Assembly: GCA_947493695.1 (NCBI GenBank)
Contig: CANLSF010000001.1
Span: forward strand, 930,001-994,000
Direction of reading: 5' to 3'
Source of the DNA: an uncultured Kiloniellaceae bacterium
GTDB lineage: Bacteria > Pseudomonadota > Alphaproteobacteria > Kiloniellales > Kiloniellaceae
Length of the DNA: 64,000 nucleotides
Part shown: piece by piece, positions 37,622-45,136 of the stretch
Layout of the letters: every line of letters begins with the position of its first letter
Numbering within the stretch: position 1 is the first letter of the stretch
Program-made: the position numbers and the translations under genes
The notes under the pieces: generated by a model
The model's input: only the letters and a program-made list of their open reading frames with translations
Database searches by the model: none
What the model was told of the DNA's origin: nothing

Positions 37622-38554
37622 CTACGCCGTGCCCGGTGTTTCTCTGCACTGCCTGCCGATCCAGTCGAAAACGTCGCGCACGTGATGCGGCGCGTCACGG
37701 GCGCAGTCCATGACATAGGCGCGGTCGCTCGAAACGATCCGGTCGCACGCCATAACCAACTGACCAGACTCCAGGAAACTGTCGACCAGTCCGAGCCAAC
37801 CGAGGGCAATACCCTGGCCTTCGACCGCACCTTGCAGCAGAAGGCTATAGTTGTTCAGGCGGGTCTGGTTGGCGCCCTCCGGCGTTTCCCCCACGCCGGC
37901 TTCCGCCAGCCAACTACGCCAGTTGTGCCAGGTCGCATTGGGAGGAGACGAGAGGCTAAGAAGCGGCGCCGTCAGCAGTTGGCGCGGTGTATCGAAGGGA
38001 CCGTAACGCGCGACCAGCGCGGGGCTGCAGACCGCGACGACCCGTTCATTGAAGAGCGCACTGCTGGTAGCGGATCGCTGGGAAGCTTCTGCGAGTGAAA
38101 TAGTGAGATCGGTCGCGACACCGTCTATTCTGTCCGGTTCCTGAGATGTCAGCAGTTGGAGGTCCAAGCCTTCAAGATCCCGGCGGAGCTGTGGCAGTCT
38201 GGACATCAGCCAGTGAGAGGCGAAGGCGAAGTCAGTCGAGATGCGTACGCGTTTTCTGGCCCGACCCTCCAGAACCTGCCGGAAGTTCACATCGATCTGC
38301 TCGAATGCGCTGCGTGAAGCTTCGTAGAGTTGCTGACCGGCATCGGTCAGAGCCACACCCCTGTATTTACGAATAAAAAGGCGCGTGCCAACCAGTTCTT
38401 CCAAGCGTCTGATCTTCTGACTGAGTGCGGGTTGAGTCAGCTTCAATTGCCGTGCCGCGCGCGTGAAACTTTCGCAGGTAGCGGCGATATGAAAGGCATG
38501 GAGTTCTGCAATATGTGCATGAAGCATGATATAAACAAAATCGCCTTTATTCAT
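37622..38554 (-). CDS. LysR-family regulator, probable choline-sulfate utilisation regulator
   Basis: Protein of 310 residues with an N-terminal LysR helix-turn-helix (FTRAARQLKLTQPALSQKIRRLEELVG) and an effector-binding C-terminal domain. It is divergent from the choline-sulfatase gene with a 138-bp shared promoter region, and LysR regulators of choline-sulfate use are known to sit next to betC. Regulation of betC is therefore likely (inference). Translation may start at 38554 or at the ATG at 38527 (MLHAHIAEL), nearer the usual LysR start. Confidence 0.88.
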   Translation of the reverse strand: MNKGDFVYIMLHAHIAELHAFHIAATCESFTRAARQLKLTQPALSQKIRRLEELVGTRLFIRKYRGVALTDAGQQLYEASRSAFEQIDVNFRQVLEGRARKRVRISTDFAFASHWLMSRLPQLRRDLEGLDLQLLTSQEPDRIDGVATDLTISLAEASQRSATSSALFNERVVAVCSPALVARYGPFDTPRQLLTAPLLSLSSPPNATWHNWRSWLAEAGVGETPEGANQTRLNNYSLLLQGAVEGQGIALGWLGLVDSFLESGQLVMACDRIVSSDRAYVMDCARDAPHHVRDVFDWIGRQCRETPGTA

Positions 38555-38612
38555 TACAGATAGCTATATTTACAGTCTACTAAAGGGCAGGCAATCTCTA
38601 AGACATCAAAAA

Positions 38613-38622
38613 ATTTATAAAT
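38613..38622. promoter_or_regulatory. Possible -10 region of betC with palindrome
   Basis: ATTTATAAAT is a perfect 10-bp palindrome containing TATAAA. It sits about 70 bp before the betC start. No good -35 hexamer is visible at 16-18 bp upstream, as expected for an activator-dependent promoter. Confidence 0.35.
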
Positions 38623-38692
38623 AGAGAATGGGGATGACGCCGCGGCATTGCGGTGGCCGTCGAGCGTCCCTTCTCGTGGAGGATAAAGCGCG

Positions 38693-40207
38693 ATGGGCAC
38701 TCAGCCGAACATACTCATCATCATGGTGGATCAGCTCAGCGGCTGCTTCTTTCCGAATGGCCCGGCTGACTTTCTGAAGGTCCCGCACCTGCGGAAACTC
38801 TCTGCAGGGGCTGTCAATTTCTCCCGGACCTACTGTCCCAGCCCGCTTTGCTCGCCGTCGCGGGCATCCTTCATGACCGGGCTTCTGCCGTCGCGCACCG
38901 GCGTATACGACAATGCTGCCGAAATGCCCTCGACCCTGCCGACTTTCGCGCATCATTTGCGCCGGGCCGGATACAAGACCGCGTTGGCCGGTAAAATGCA
39001 CTTTGTCGGTGCCGACCAGCTGCATGGTTTCGAAGAACGCCTGACTACGGACATCTATCCCGCCGACTTCGGCTGGACCCCGGATTGGAGTAAGCCGGAA
39101 CAGCGGATCGACTGGTGGTACCACAATATGGGCTCGGTGACCGGGGCCGGGGTTGCGGAAACCTCGAACCAGCTGGAGTTCGATGACGAGGTGGCTTACC
39201 ACGCCAAGCTGCGCCTGCATCAGTTGGCGCGCGGTGACCGCAGTCAGCCCTTCTGCCTGACAGTCAGCTTTACCCATCCTCATGATCCCTATGTCACCCG
39301 CCGGAAGTATTGGGACCTTTATCCGGAAGAGAGTTTGCCACCGCTCTCCGTGCCGTCGATCCCCTACGCGGAACAGGATCCGCACAGCCAGCGGATTCTG
39401 CGGGCCAATGACTACGAGAGTTTCGGGATCACCGAACAGAATGTTCTGGATTCCCGCCGGGCCTATTTCGCCAATGTCAGCTATCTGGATGAAAAGATCG
39501 GCGAGTTGATGGAGGCGCTGGAATCCTGCGACCTAGCTGACGATACGGTGGTCCTCTTCTGTGCGGACCATGGCGATATGCTTGGCGAGCGCGGCCTCTG
39601 GTTCAAGATGAGCTTTTTCGAGGGCGCAAACCGGGTTCCGATGTTCCTCTACGCCCCTGACCGTTTCGCCGCGCGCAATGTGACAGAGCCGACATCGACT
39701 CTCGACGTGCTGGCGACCCTGGCGGATCTTGCGGGTATCACTCCGGATGCATCGATTGCAGGTGACGGACGCAGCCTTCTGGGCCTTGCGCGTGGTGAGG
39801 AGAGTTCTGCGCCGCCGGTCTATACGGAGTATGCCGCGGAAGCCTCAATCGATCCGATGGTGATGATCCGGCAGGGAAAATGGAAGTTCAATTTCTGCGA
39901 AGTCGATCCGCCGCAGCTCTTCGATATGGAGGCCGATCCGCTGGAACTGAATAACCTGGCTGCGGATCCCGCTCATGCGCAAACCCTTGCCGATTTTCAG
40001 GGAAAACTCCGGGAGCGCTGGGATATCGCTGGCTTCCGGGAAGATGTCCGTCAAAGCCAGACGCGCCGCTTGACGGTCTATGATTCGTTACGCAACGGCG
40101 ACTATGCACCCTGGGACTTTCAGCCCGTGCAAAAGGCGACGGAGCGCTTCATGCGCAACCACATGGATCTGAACGTAGTTGAGGCCCGGGCGCGATACCC
40201 GAAGTAG
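38693..40207 (+). CDS. betC: Choline-sulfatase
   Basis: Hydrolyses choline-O-sulfate to choline and sulfate, supplying osmoprotectant precursor and sulfur. Type I sulfatase of 504 residues with the formylglycine motif CSPSRASFMTG (Cys53 is converted by the maturing enzyme), the N-terminal metal site MVDQLSG, GKMHFVGADQLHGFEER and the C-terminal metal site CADHGDMLGERGLWFKM. The C-terminus carries the choline-sulfatase-type tail RRLTVYDSLRNGDYAPWDFQP. GGAGG precedes the start. The converting enzyme and betA/betB are not in the window. Confidence 0.95.
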   Translation: MGTQPNILIIMVDQLSGCFFPNGPADFLKVPHLRKLSAGAVNFSRTYCPSPLCSPSRASFMTGLLPSRTGVYDNAAEMPSTLPTFAHHLRRAGYKTALAGKMHFVGADQLHGFEERLTTDIYPADFGWTPDWSKPEQRIDWWYHNMGSVTGAGVAETSNQLEFDDEVAYHAKLRLHQLARGDRSQPFCLTVSFTHPHDPYVTRRKYWDLYPEESLPPLSVPSIPYAEQDPHSQRILRANDYESFGITEQNVLDSRRAYFANVSYLDEKIGELMEALESCDLADDTVVLFCADHGDMLGERGLWFKMSFFEGANRVPMFLYAPDRFAARNVTEPTSTLDVLATLADLAGITPDASIAGDGRSLLGLARGEESSAPPVYTEYAAEASIDPMVMIRQGKWKFNFCEVDPPQLFDMEADPLELNNLAADPAHAQTLADFQGKLRERWDIAGFREDVRQSQTRRLTVYDSLRNGDYAPWDFQPVQKATERFMRNHMDLNVVEARARYPK

Positions 40208-40226
40208 GGTTTCTGTTAGCGCGGTT

Positions 40227-40296
40227 CCGGTCCACTCCCCCTCCCGGCCACCCACATGATAATTCCGATGGGTGGCCGGGAGGGGGAGTGGACCGG
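40227..40296. repeat. Perfect 28-bp inverted repeat between betC and the cobC-like gene
   Basis: The arms 40227-40254 and 40269-40296 are exact reverse complements over all 28 bp (left arm begins CCGGTCCACTCC, right arm ends GGAGTGGACCGG), separated by a 14-nt loop. The stem is very GC-rich. It lies in the 120-bp gap between convergent genes, so a bidirectional terminator or transcription barrier is plausible, but there is no T-run on either side. It may alternatively be a mobile-repeat relic. Confidence 0.9.
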
Positions 40297-40301
40297 TGCG
40301 A

Positions 40302-40326
40302 GTTCAGCTAAAGCTGAACAAAAAAA
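40302..40326. repeat. Second hairpin with A-tract next to the 28-bp repeat
   Basis: GTTCAGCT and AGCTGAAC form an 8-bp stem with a 2-nt loop, followed by seven A residues. On the minus strand the matching T-run lies between the stop codon and the hairpin, not after it, so it does not look like a classic terminator for either neighbour. Confidence 0.6.
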
Positions 40327-40327
40327 C

Positions 40328-40981
40328 CTAAAGCAGAGTCTTCGGCACCAGATTGATGTGTCCGATGCGCCAGACCACGTCCTGCTCTGGTGCATGGGTG
40401 CCGGCGGTTCCGGTGATGTGATCCAGGCGGGTCAGGGCGCAGTTGTCGACGGAGAAGCTCAGGGCGCGTTCCGGCTCAAGGCCAAGGGCCATGGCGATGG
40501 CTGCGCGGATGGTACCGCCGTGTGTGACGGCCACGATGTCCCGACCGGCATGCTCTTCCGACAAGCGGTGTACGGCCCGGCTGGTCCGCTCAAAAAGGTT
40601 CACGAAGCTCTCTCCGCCCGGAGGGGCTTCGGAAGCAGGTGCCAGCCAGAAACGGTGCCAGTCGCCTTCTTTTTGTGCGGCCAGCTCGACATTGGTCATG
40701 CCCTGCCACTCGCCGAAGTGCTGTTCGGCAAAGTCGTGCTCGATCAGAGGCTCCGGCACGCTGTGGCCGTTGATTTTCTCCACGATCGCGGCGGCGGTCT
40801 GGTGCGTGCGTTTCAGGTTGCTCGTGACCCACACCGCATCTTTCGGCATCAGAATGCCCAGGCGTTCGAAGGTCTCTGCGTCACTGCAATCGCAGTTCAG
40901 ATCGTCCTGGCCATAGATTTTGCCGTTGTTTTCGGTGACCGGCGCATGACGCACCCACCACCAGCGTGTTGTCGTACTCAT
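40328..40981 (-). CDS. Histidine phosphatase family protein, probable alpha-ribazole phosphatase (CobC-like)
   Basis: Protein of 217 residues with the phosphoglycerate-mutase/phosphatase core: the phosphohistidine motif WWVRHAP near the N-terminus, TSNLKRTHQTA, a catalytic Glu segment (EQHFGEWQGMT) and VTHGGTIRAAI. Because it is directly downstream of cobS on the same strand (10 bp gap), it most likely removes the phosphate from alpha-ribazole phosphate in cobalamin assembly. The general family is certain; the exact substrate is inferred from context. Confidence 0.8.
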   Translation of the reverse strand: MSTTTRWWWVRHAPVTENNGKIYGQDDLNCDCSDAETFERLGILMPKDAVWVTSNLKRTHQTAAAIVEKINGHSVPEPLIEHDFAEQHFGEWQGMTNVELAAQKEGDWHRFWLAPASEAPPGGESFVNLFERTSRAVHRLSEEHAGRDIVAVTHGGTIRAAIAMALGLEPERALSFSVDNCALTRLDHITGTAGTHAPEQDVVWRIGHINLVPKTLL

Positions 40982-40991
40982 ATGTCTTTAC

Positions 40992-41789
40992 TCATAGAAT
41001 TACAGTGATGGCTGCAAGGGCGGTGATTTCCGCCACCTGTTCCGCCGCGCCAAGGACATCGCCCGTATACCCGCCGATCTGCCGGCGCGCAAGCCAAGCT
41101 ACCATGACAACGGCAAGGACAGCGACTGTGAAGATGGCGAGCGCTGTAAGCGGACCAAGACAGAGAGCCGCGATGAGAAGGCAAAGCGCGGCCGCGGCAC
41201 CTGCGCGTTGGCCGCCGGGGCGCTCGGCCGCTGCGGCCAGGCCATCGCCCCGCGCCAGCGGTAGAGTTGCCATAATGGCTGGCAGCAATCCTCTCGCAAT
41301 GGCGTGCATGGCCACTAGTATGCCTGCAATGACCCAAAAGCTCTCAAATCGGAAGGCAACCTCGGCGATCAGCGTGACGCGCAGAATGAGCGAGAGCCCG
41401 ATGGCGATCACACCGTAACTGCCGATCCGGCTGTCGCGCATGATTTCGAGTTTGCGGGCTTTGTCCAGGCCACCGCCGAAGCCATCGGCGACATCCGCCA
41501 GACCGTCCTCATGGAGCGCGCCGGTCAAAAGGATTGTGGCCGTAACGGATATGGCAGCAGCAGGTATTGCTGGCAGTCCAACGGCCTGGGCCAGGCTAAG
41601 GACAAGGGCGCCAAACACTCCGACTACGACGCCGACCAGCGGCAGAAGCGCACAGGCTTGTGCCAGACTGCGGTGCTGCGTTCTGGCATCCAGACGCAGG
41701 GGCAGCCGGGTCATGAACACCAGGCAGAGCTTCAGGTCAGGCCAAAGCAGGCCTGTCGACGTGGGGGTTGTGTGATGTTCTTCGTTCAT
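40992..41789 (-). CDS. cobS: Adenosylcobinamide-GDP ribazoletransferase (cobalamin synthase)
   Basis: Membrane enzyme of 265 residues joining adenosylcobinamide-GDP and alpha-ribazole to give adenosylcobalamin. The signature HEDGLADVADGFGGG is followed by the motif RKLEIMRDSRIGSYGVIAI, and the C-terminal segment has RRQIGGYTGDVLGAAEQ. It is hydrophobic elsewhere, as expected for CobS. It lies divergent from cobT and upstream of the cobC-like gene. Confidence 0.97.
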   Translation of the reverse strand: MNEEHHTTPTSTGLLWPDLKLCLVFMTRLPLRLDARTQHRSLAQACALLPLVGVVVGVFGALVLSLAQAVGLPAIPAAAISVTATILLTGALHEDGLADVADGFGGGLDKARKLEIMRDSRIGSYGVIAIGLSLILRVTLIAEVAFRFESFWVIAGILVAMHAIARGLLPAIMATLPLARGDGLAAAAERPGGQRAGAAAALCLLIAALCLGPLTALAIFTVAVLAVVMVAWLARRQIGGYTGDVLGAAEQVAEITALAAITVIL

Positions 41790-41911
41790 GCAGCCTGAAT
41801 TGCTAATCTCGCGGTTCTCAGACGAACCTCGTTGCGCCGTTATAAGACGGTTGCTTCAAGGGGCATAGAGTCTATAAGCCGGGGACAGGATTTAATCATG
41901 AGGAACGTCCC

Positions 41912-42937
41912 ATGAGCGACAACAGGGTTGTGGCCAGTTTCGACGAAATCCGAGCGCTGATGAAAGAGGCTCCCGGACCGGCGAGTTCTGCGGGCGCGGA
42001 CGCCCTCGCACGGCAGGCGCAGTTGACCAAGCCCGCGGGTTCTCTCGGCCGGCTGGAAGAGATCGCCGCATGGCTGGCAACCTGGCAGGGCCGTCATCCC
42101 GCCGTGGTCGACCGGCCCTACACCGCCGTATTCGCGGCTAATCATGGGATCGCCGCGCGCGGAGTCTCGGCCTACCCGGCTGAAGTGACCAAGCAGATGG
42201 TGGCGAACTTCATCGACGGTGGGGCTGCAGTCAATCAGCTCTGTGCCCTGGGGGATGCCGATCTGCGGGTCTATGAAATGGCCCTGGAAGAGCCGACCGC
42301 CGATTTCAGCGAAACCCCCGCGATGTCCGAAGAGGACTGCGTTCGCGCCATGGCCTACGGGATGATGGCGGTGGAGGACAATATCGACGTTCTGGCCCTG
42401 GGTGAGATGGGCATCGGCAACACGACCTCTGCCGCGGCTCTCTGCACGGCGCTGTTCGGCGGTACTGCAGCCGACTGGACCGGACGCGGCACCGGTATCG
42501 ACGATCCGACTCTCGCGCGCAAGATCGAACTGATCGACGTTGCCATGGAGCGGCATCGCGCGGTCATGACCGATCCTCTGGAAATTCTGCGCTGCGTTGG
42601 TGGTCTTGAGCTGGCGGCGATTGCCGGTGCGGTGCTCGCCGCGCGCATGTCGCGAACTCCGGTTTTGCTGGATGGTTTTGCCTGCACCGCGGCGGCTGCG
42701 GTGCTCTATGCGATCGATCCGCGCGCTCTGGATCATTGCATGGTTGCGCATCTTTCCGTGGAGCCCGGACATCAGCGTTTGCTCGAGACAATCGACCAAC
42801 GCGCGTTGGTCGACTTCGGGATGCGCCTGGGTGAAGGTTCAGGGGCGGCGCTGGCCATTCTGATTCTGAAGGCATCCTGCGCGTGTCACACAGGCATGGC
42901 GACCTTCGCCGAAGCCGGTGTCAGCGGGCCGGCCTGA
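41912..42937 (+). CDS. cobT: Nicotinate-nucleotide-dimethylbenzimidazole phosphoribosyltransferase
   Basis: Makes alpha-ribazole phosphate from dimethylbenzimidazole and nicotinate mononucleotide. Protein of 341 residues with the family start (QAQLTKPAGSLGRLEEIAAWLA), the segment VFAANHGIAARGVSAYP, the signature EMGIGNTTSAAAL and the C-terminal GMRLGEGSGAALAI with the catalytic-type Glu. It is divergent from cobS. The dimethylbenzimidazole-producing gene (bluB) is not in the window. Confidence 0.97.
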   Translation: MSDNRVVASFDEIRALMKEAPGPASSAGADALARQAQLTKPAGSLGRLEEIAAWLATWQGRHPAVVDRPYTAVFAANHGIAARGVSAYPAEVTKQMVANFIDGGAAVNQLCALGDADLRVYEMALEEPTADFSETPAMSEEDCVRAMAYGMMAVEDNIDVLALGEMGIGNTTSAAALCTALFGGTAADWTGRGTGIDDPTLARKIELIDVAMERHRAVMTDPLEILRCVGGLELAAIAGAVLAARMSRTPVLLDGFACTAAAAVLYAIDPRALDHCMVAHLSVEPGHQRLLETIDQRALVDFGMRLGEGSGAALAILILKASCACHTGMATFAEAGVSGPA

Positions 42938-43036
42938 CGATGGTGTAAACGGCCCCAGGGTTAGTCGGACAGCGTTGATTACCCTTTCTTCCGCTGAAGA
43001 CTTGTCTTCCGCGGGTTCAATAAGTCATATGGCGCC

Positions 43037-44479
43037 ATGAGCAGGCTGTTAACTTCACTCTTCCCCTCGATCGAGAGCGGACAAAGCGGCAAGGTTCGCC
43101 TCAGGACCCTGGTGGTCATCCGGTGGATCGCGCTGGTCGGACAGCTTGGTGCGCTTGCGATCATTTATTTCGGGTTCGATTTCGAGCTGCCGGTGATTGC
43201 CGCTCTGGCAGTGGTCGCCGCCTCGGGACTTTTCAACGTCATTCAATCAGCGACCCGCCGGGCGGACCCCTGGTTAAGTGACCGCGATGCCGCCCTGACC
43301 CTTGGTTTTGATCTTTTGCAGCTGGCGGTTCTGCTGGGCCTGACCGGGGGACTGAGCAATCCCTTTGCGATCCTGATTCTGGCGCCTGTTACCGTGTCCG
43401 CGTCGAACCTGTCACGGCGCAGCACATTGCTGCTCTCGGTCCTGGCGGTTACCGCGGTCTCGACCCTGGCGTTCTGGCATTATCCGCTGCCCTGGATGGC
43501 TGCGGGCTTTGCCTTGCCGCCGCTCTATGTCGGCGGTGCCTGGGCGGCGCTGGTGGTGGCGGCGCTCTTCATCGCGGCCTATGTCTCCAGTATCGCGGCG
43601 GAATCCCGCGACATGTACGATGCTCTGACCGCGACCCAGATGGCACTGGCGCGGGAACAACGGCTCTCGGCGCTTGGGGGAATGGCTGCTGCTGCAGCGC
43701 ACGAACTTGGCAGTCCTCTGGCGACCATTGCGGTGGTGGCGCGCGAGCTCAACCGTGATCTGCCACCCGAAAGTCCCGGGCGGGACGATGTCGAACTGCT
43801 CTTGAGTGAGAGCAATCGTTGCGGTGAAATTCTGGCTAATCTGGCGGCCTGGTCTGAAGAAGAAGGCGACGATTTCTTCAATCGTCTTCCGCTCGAAGTG
43901 CTGGTCGAGGCGGCGGCGGCGCCTTATGAACGCGACGGCGTTGAGTTCGATATCGCCATGACCTGCCTCTTCGATGAGGAAGACACGCAGCCCATCGTTT
44001 TTCGCAGCCCGGAGATCCTGCACGGCTTGGGCTTGCTGATCCAGAATGCTATGCAGTTTGCCGAGAAACGCGTAGAAGCGCGTCTGGACTGGAATCAGGA
44101 GACGGTGTCGGTTGTCATTATCGATGACGGACCCGGCTTCGACCCCGCCATCATGGGCCGCCTTGGTCAGCCCTATATCTATGCGAAGGAACCCCTCGCA
44201 AAGGAGATCCTGACCGGTGAGACCGGGCGCGGCGGTAGCAGCAGGCAAGCTATGACCAAGGCTTCGCGGCCTTCGGCGCAGGCCGCTCGACCGGAGGGTG
44301 GACAGCCCGGCAGACAGGGCGGTCATATGGGCCTTGGCGTTTTTATTGCGAAAACCCTGCTGGGCAGGACCGGAGCGGCGGTGAGTTTCGACAATGGGCA
44401 ATGGGGCGGTGCTGAGGTAGAGATAGTCTGGTCCCGTGAAGCCATGGAGACCGAGTTTCCGGCGAAAGGAACGATATGA
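43037..44479 (+). CDS. regB: Redox-sensing histidine kinase of the RegB/PrrB/ActS family
   Basis: Membrane kinase of 480 residues sensing the redox state of the quinone pool and respiratory chain. Six hydrophobic helices span residues 28-185 and include the quinone-site motif GGLSNPF (104-110). The H-box histidine is His222 (AAHELGSPLATIA), and the conserved redox-active cysteine is present as Cys262 in NRCGEIL. The catalytic domain has DDGPGFDP and a second G-box (GHMGLGVFIAKTL). A Ser/Arg/Gln-rich insert of about 30 residues sits between them. It overlaps regA by 4 nt. Confidence 0.94.
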   Translation: MSRLLTSLFPSIESGQSGKVRLRTLVVIRWIALVGQLGALAIIYFGFDFELPVIAALAVVAASGLFNVIQSATRRADPWLSDRDAALTLGFDLLQLAVLLGLTGGLSNPFAILILAPVTVSASNLSRRSTLLLSVLAVTAVSTLAFWHYPLPWMAAGFALPPLYVGGAWAALVVAALFIAAYVSSIAAESRDMYDALTATQMALAREQRLSALGGMAAAAAHELGSPLATIAVVARELNRDLPPESPGRDDVELLLSESNRCGEILANLAAWSEEEGDDFFNRLPLEVLVEAAAAPYERDGVEFDIAMTCLFDEEDTQPIVFRSPEILHGLGLLIQNAMQFAEKRVEARLDWNQETVSVVIIDDGPGFDPAIMGRLGQPYIYAKEPLAKEILTGETGRGGSSRQAMTKASRPSAQAARPEGGQPGRQGGHMGLGVFIAKTLLGRTGAAVSFDNGQWGGAEVEIVWSREAMETEFPAKGTI

Positions 44480-45066
44480 GCGAAACCGACAGTGAAAATA
44501 ACGGTGAGCTGGGTGAGAGTGGGCAAGAGGGTGTCGAAGAGCCACGCCCTTTATTGATCGTCGATGACGACGAGCGCTTTTGTGAACGGCTTGGCAGAGC
44601 GATGGAACGCCGTGGCTTCGACGTTACCCTGGCGACGTCCGTAAAGCAGGGCGCGGACCTGGCGCGCAGTCTGCGTCCCGCCTACGCCGTGGTGGATCTG
44701 CGGCTGCAGGACGGCAGCGGCCTGGAAGTGGTGCAGGCCCTGCGTGAAGTGCGGGAAGACGCTCGCATTATCGTGCTGACGGGTTACGGAAACATTGCAA
44801 CCGCAGTCGCCGCGGTGAAGGTCGGCGCGACCGACTACCTGCCAAAGCCTGCCGATGCGGACCAGGTGGAAGCTGCGCTACTGGAGAGCGGCGAGGCGCT
44901 TCCGCCACCGCCCGACCTGCCCATGAGTGCCGACCGGGTGCGTTGGGAGCATATCCAGCGGGTTTACGAGCAGTGTGACCGAAATGTTTCTGAAACCGCG
45001 CGGCGGCTTCGGATGCACAGGCGGACGCTGCAGCGGATCCTGGCGAAGTACGCGCCGCGGAACTAG
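44476..45066 (+). CDS. regA: Response regulator RegA/PrrA/ActR
   Basis: Partner of RegB; activates or represses genes for respiration, carbon and nitrogen fixation. The receiver domain has the acidic pocket DDD at 30-32 and the phospho-acceptor Asp74 in AVVDLRLQDG, with Lys at LPKPADADQ. The C-terminal Fis-type helix-turn-helix is NVSETARRLRMHRRTLQRIL, nearly invariant in the RegA family. The N-terminus has an acidic 20-residue lead. It starts inside the regB stop (ATGA overlap), so translation is coupled. Length 196. Confidence 0.95.
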   Translation: MSETDSENNGELGESGQEGVEEPRPLLIVDDDERFCERLGRAMERRGFDVTLATSVKQGADLARSLRPAYAVVDLRLQDGSGLEVVQALREVREDARIIVLTGYGNIATAVAAVKVGATDYLPKPADADQVEAALLESGEALPPPPDLPMSADRVRWEHIQRVYEQCDRNVSETARRLRMHRRTLQRILAKYAPRN

Positions 45067-45136
45067 ATCGGGTTCAGGCAAGAAGCGTCTGCTTGCAGCG
45101 ATCCGGCGTCCTTGCCGGGTTGCTGGCCGCAGGCGG

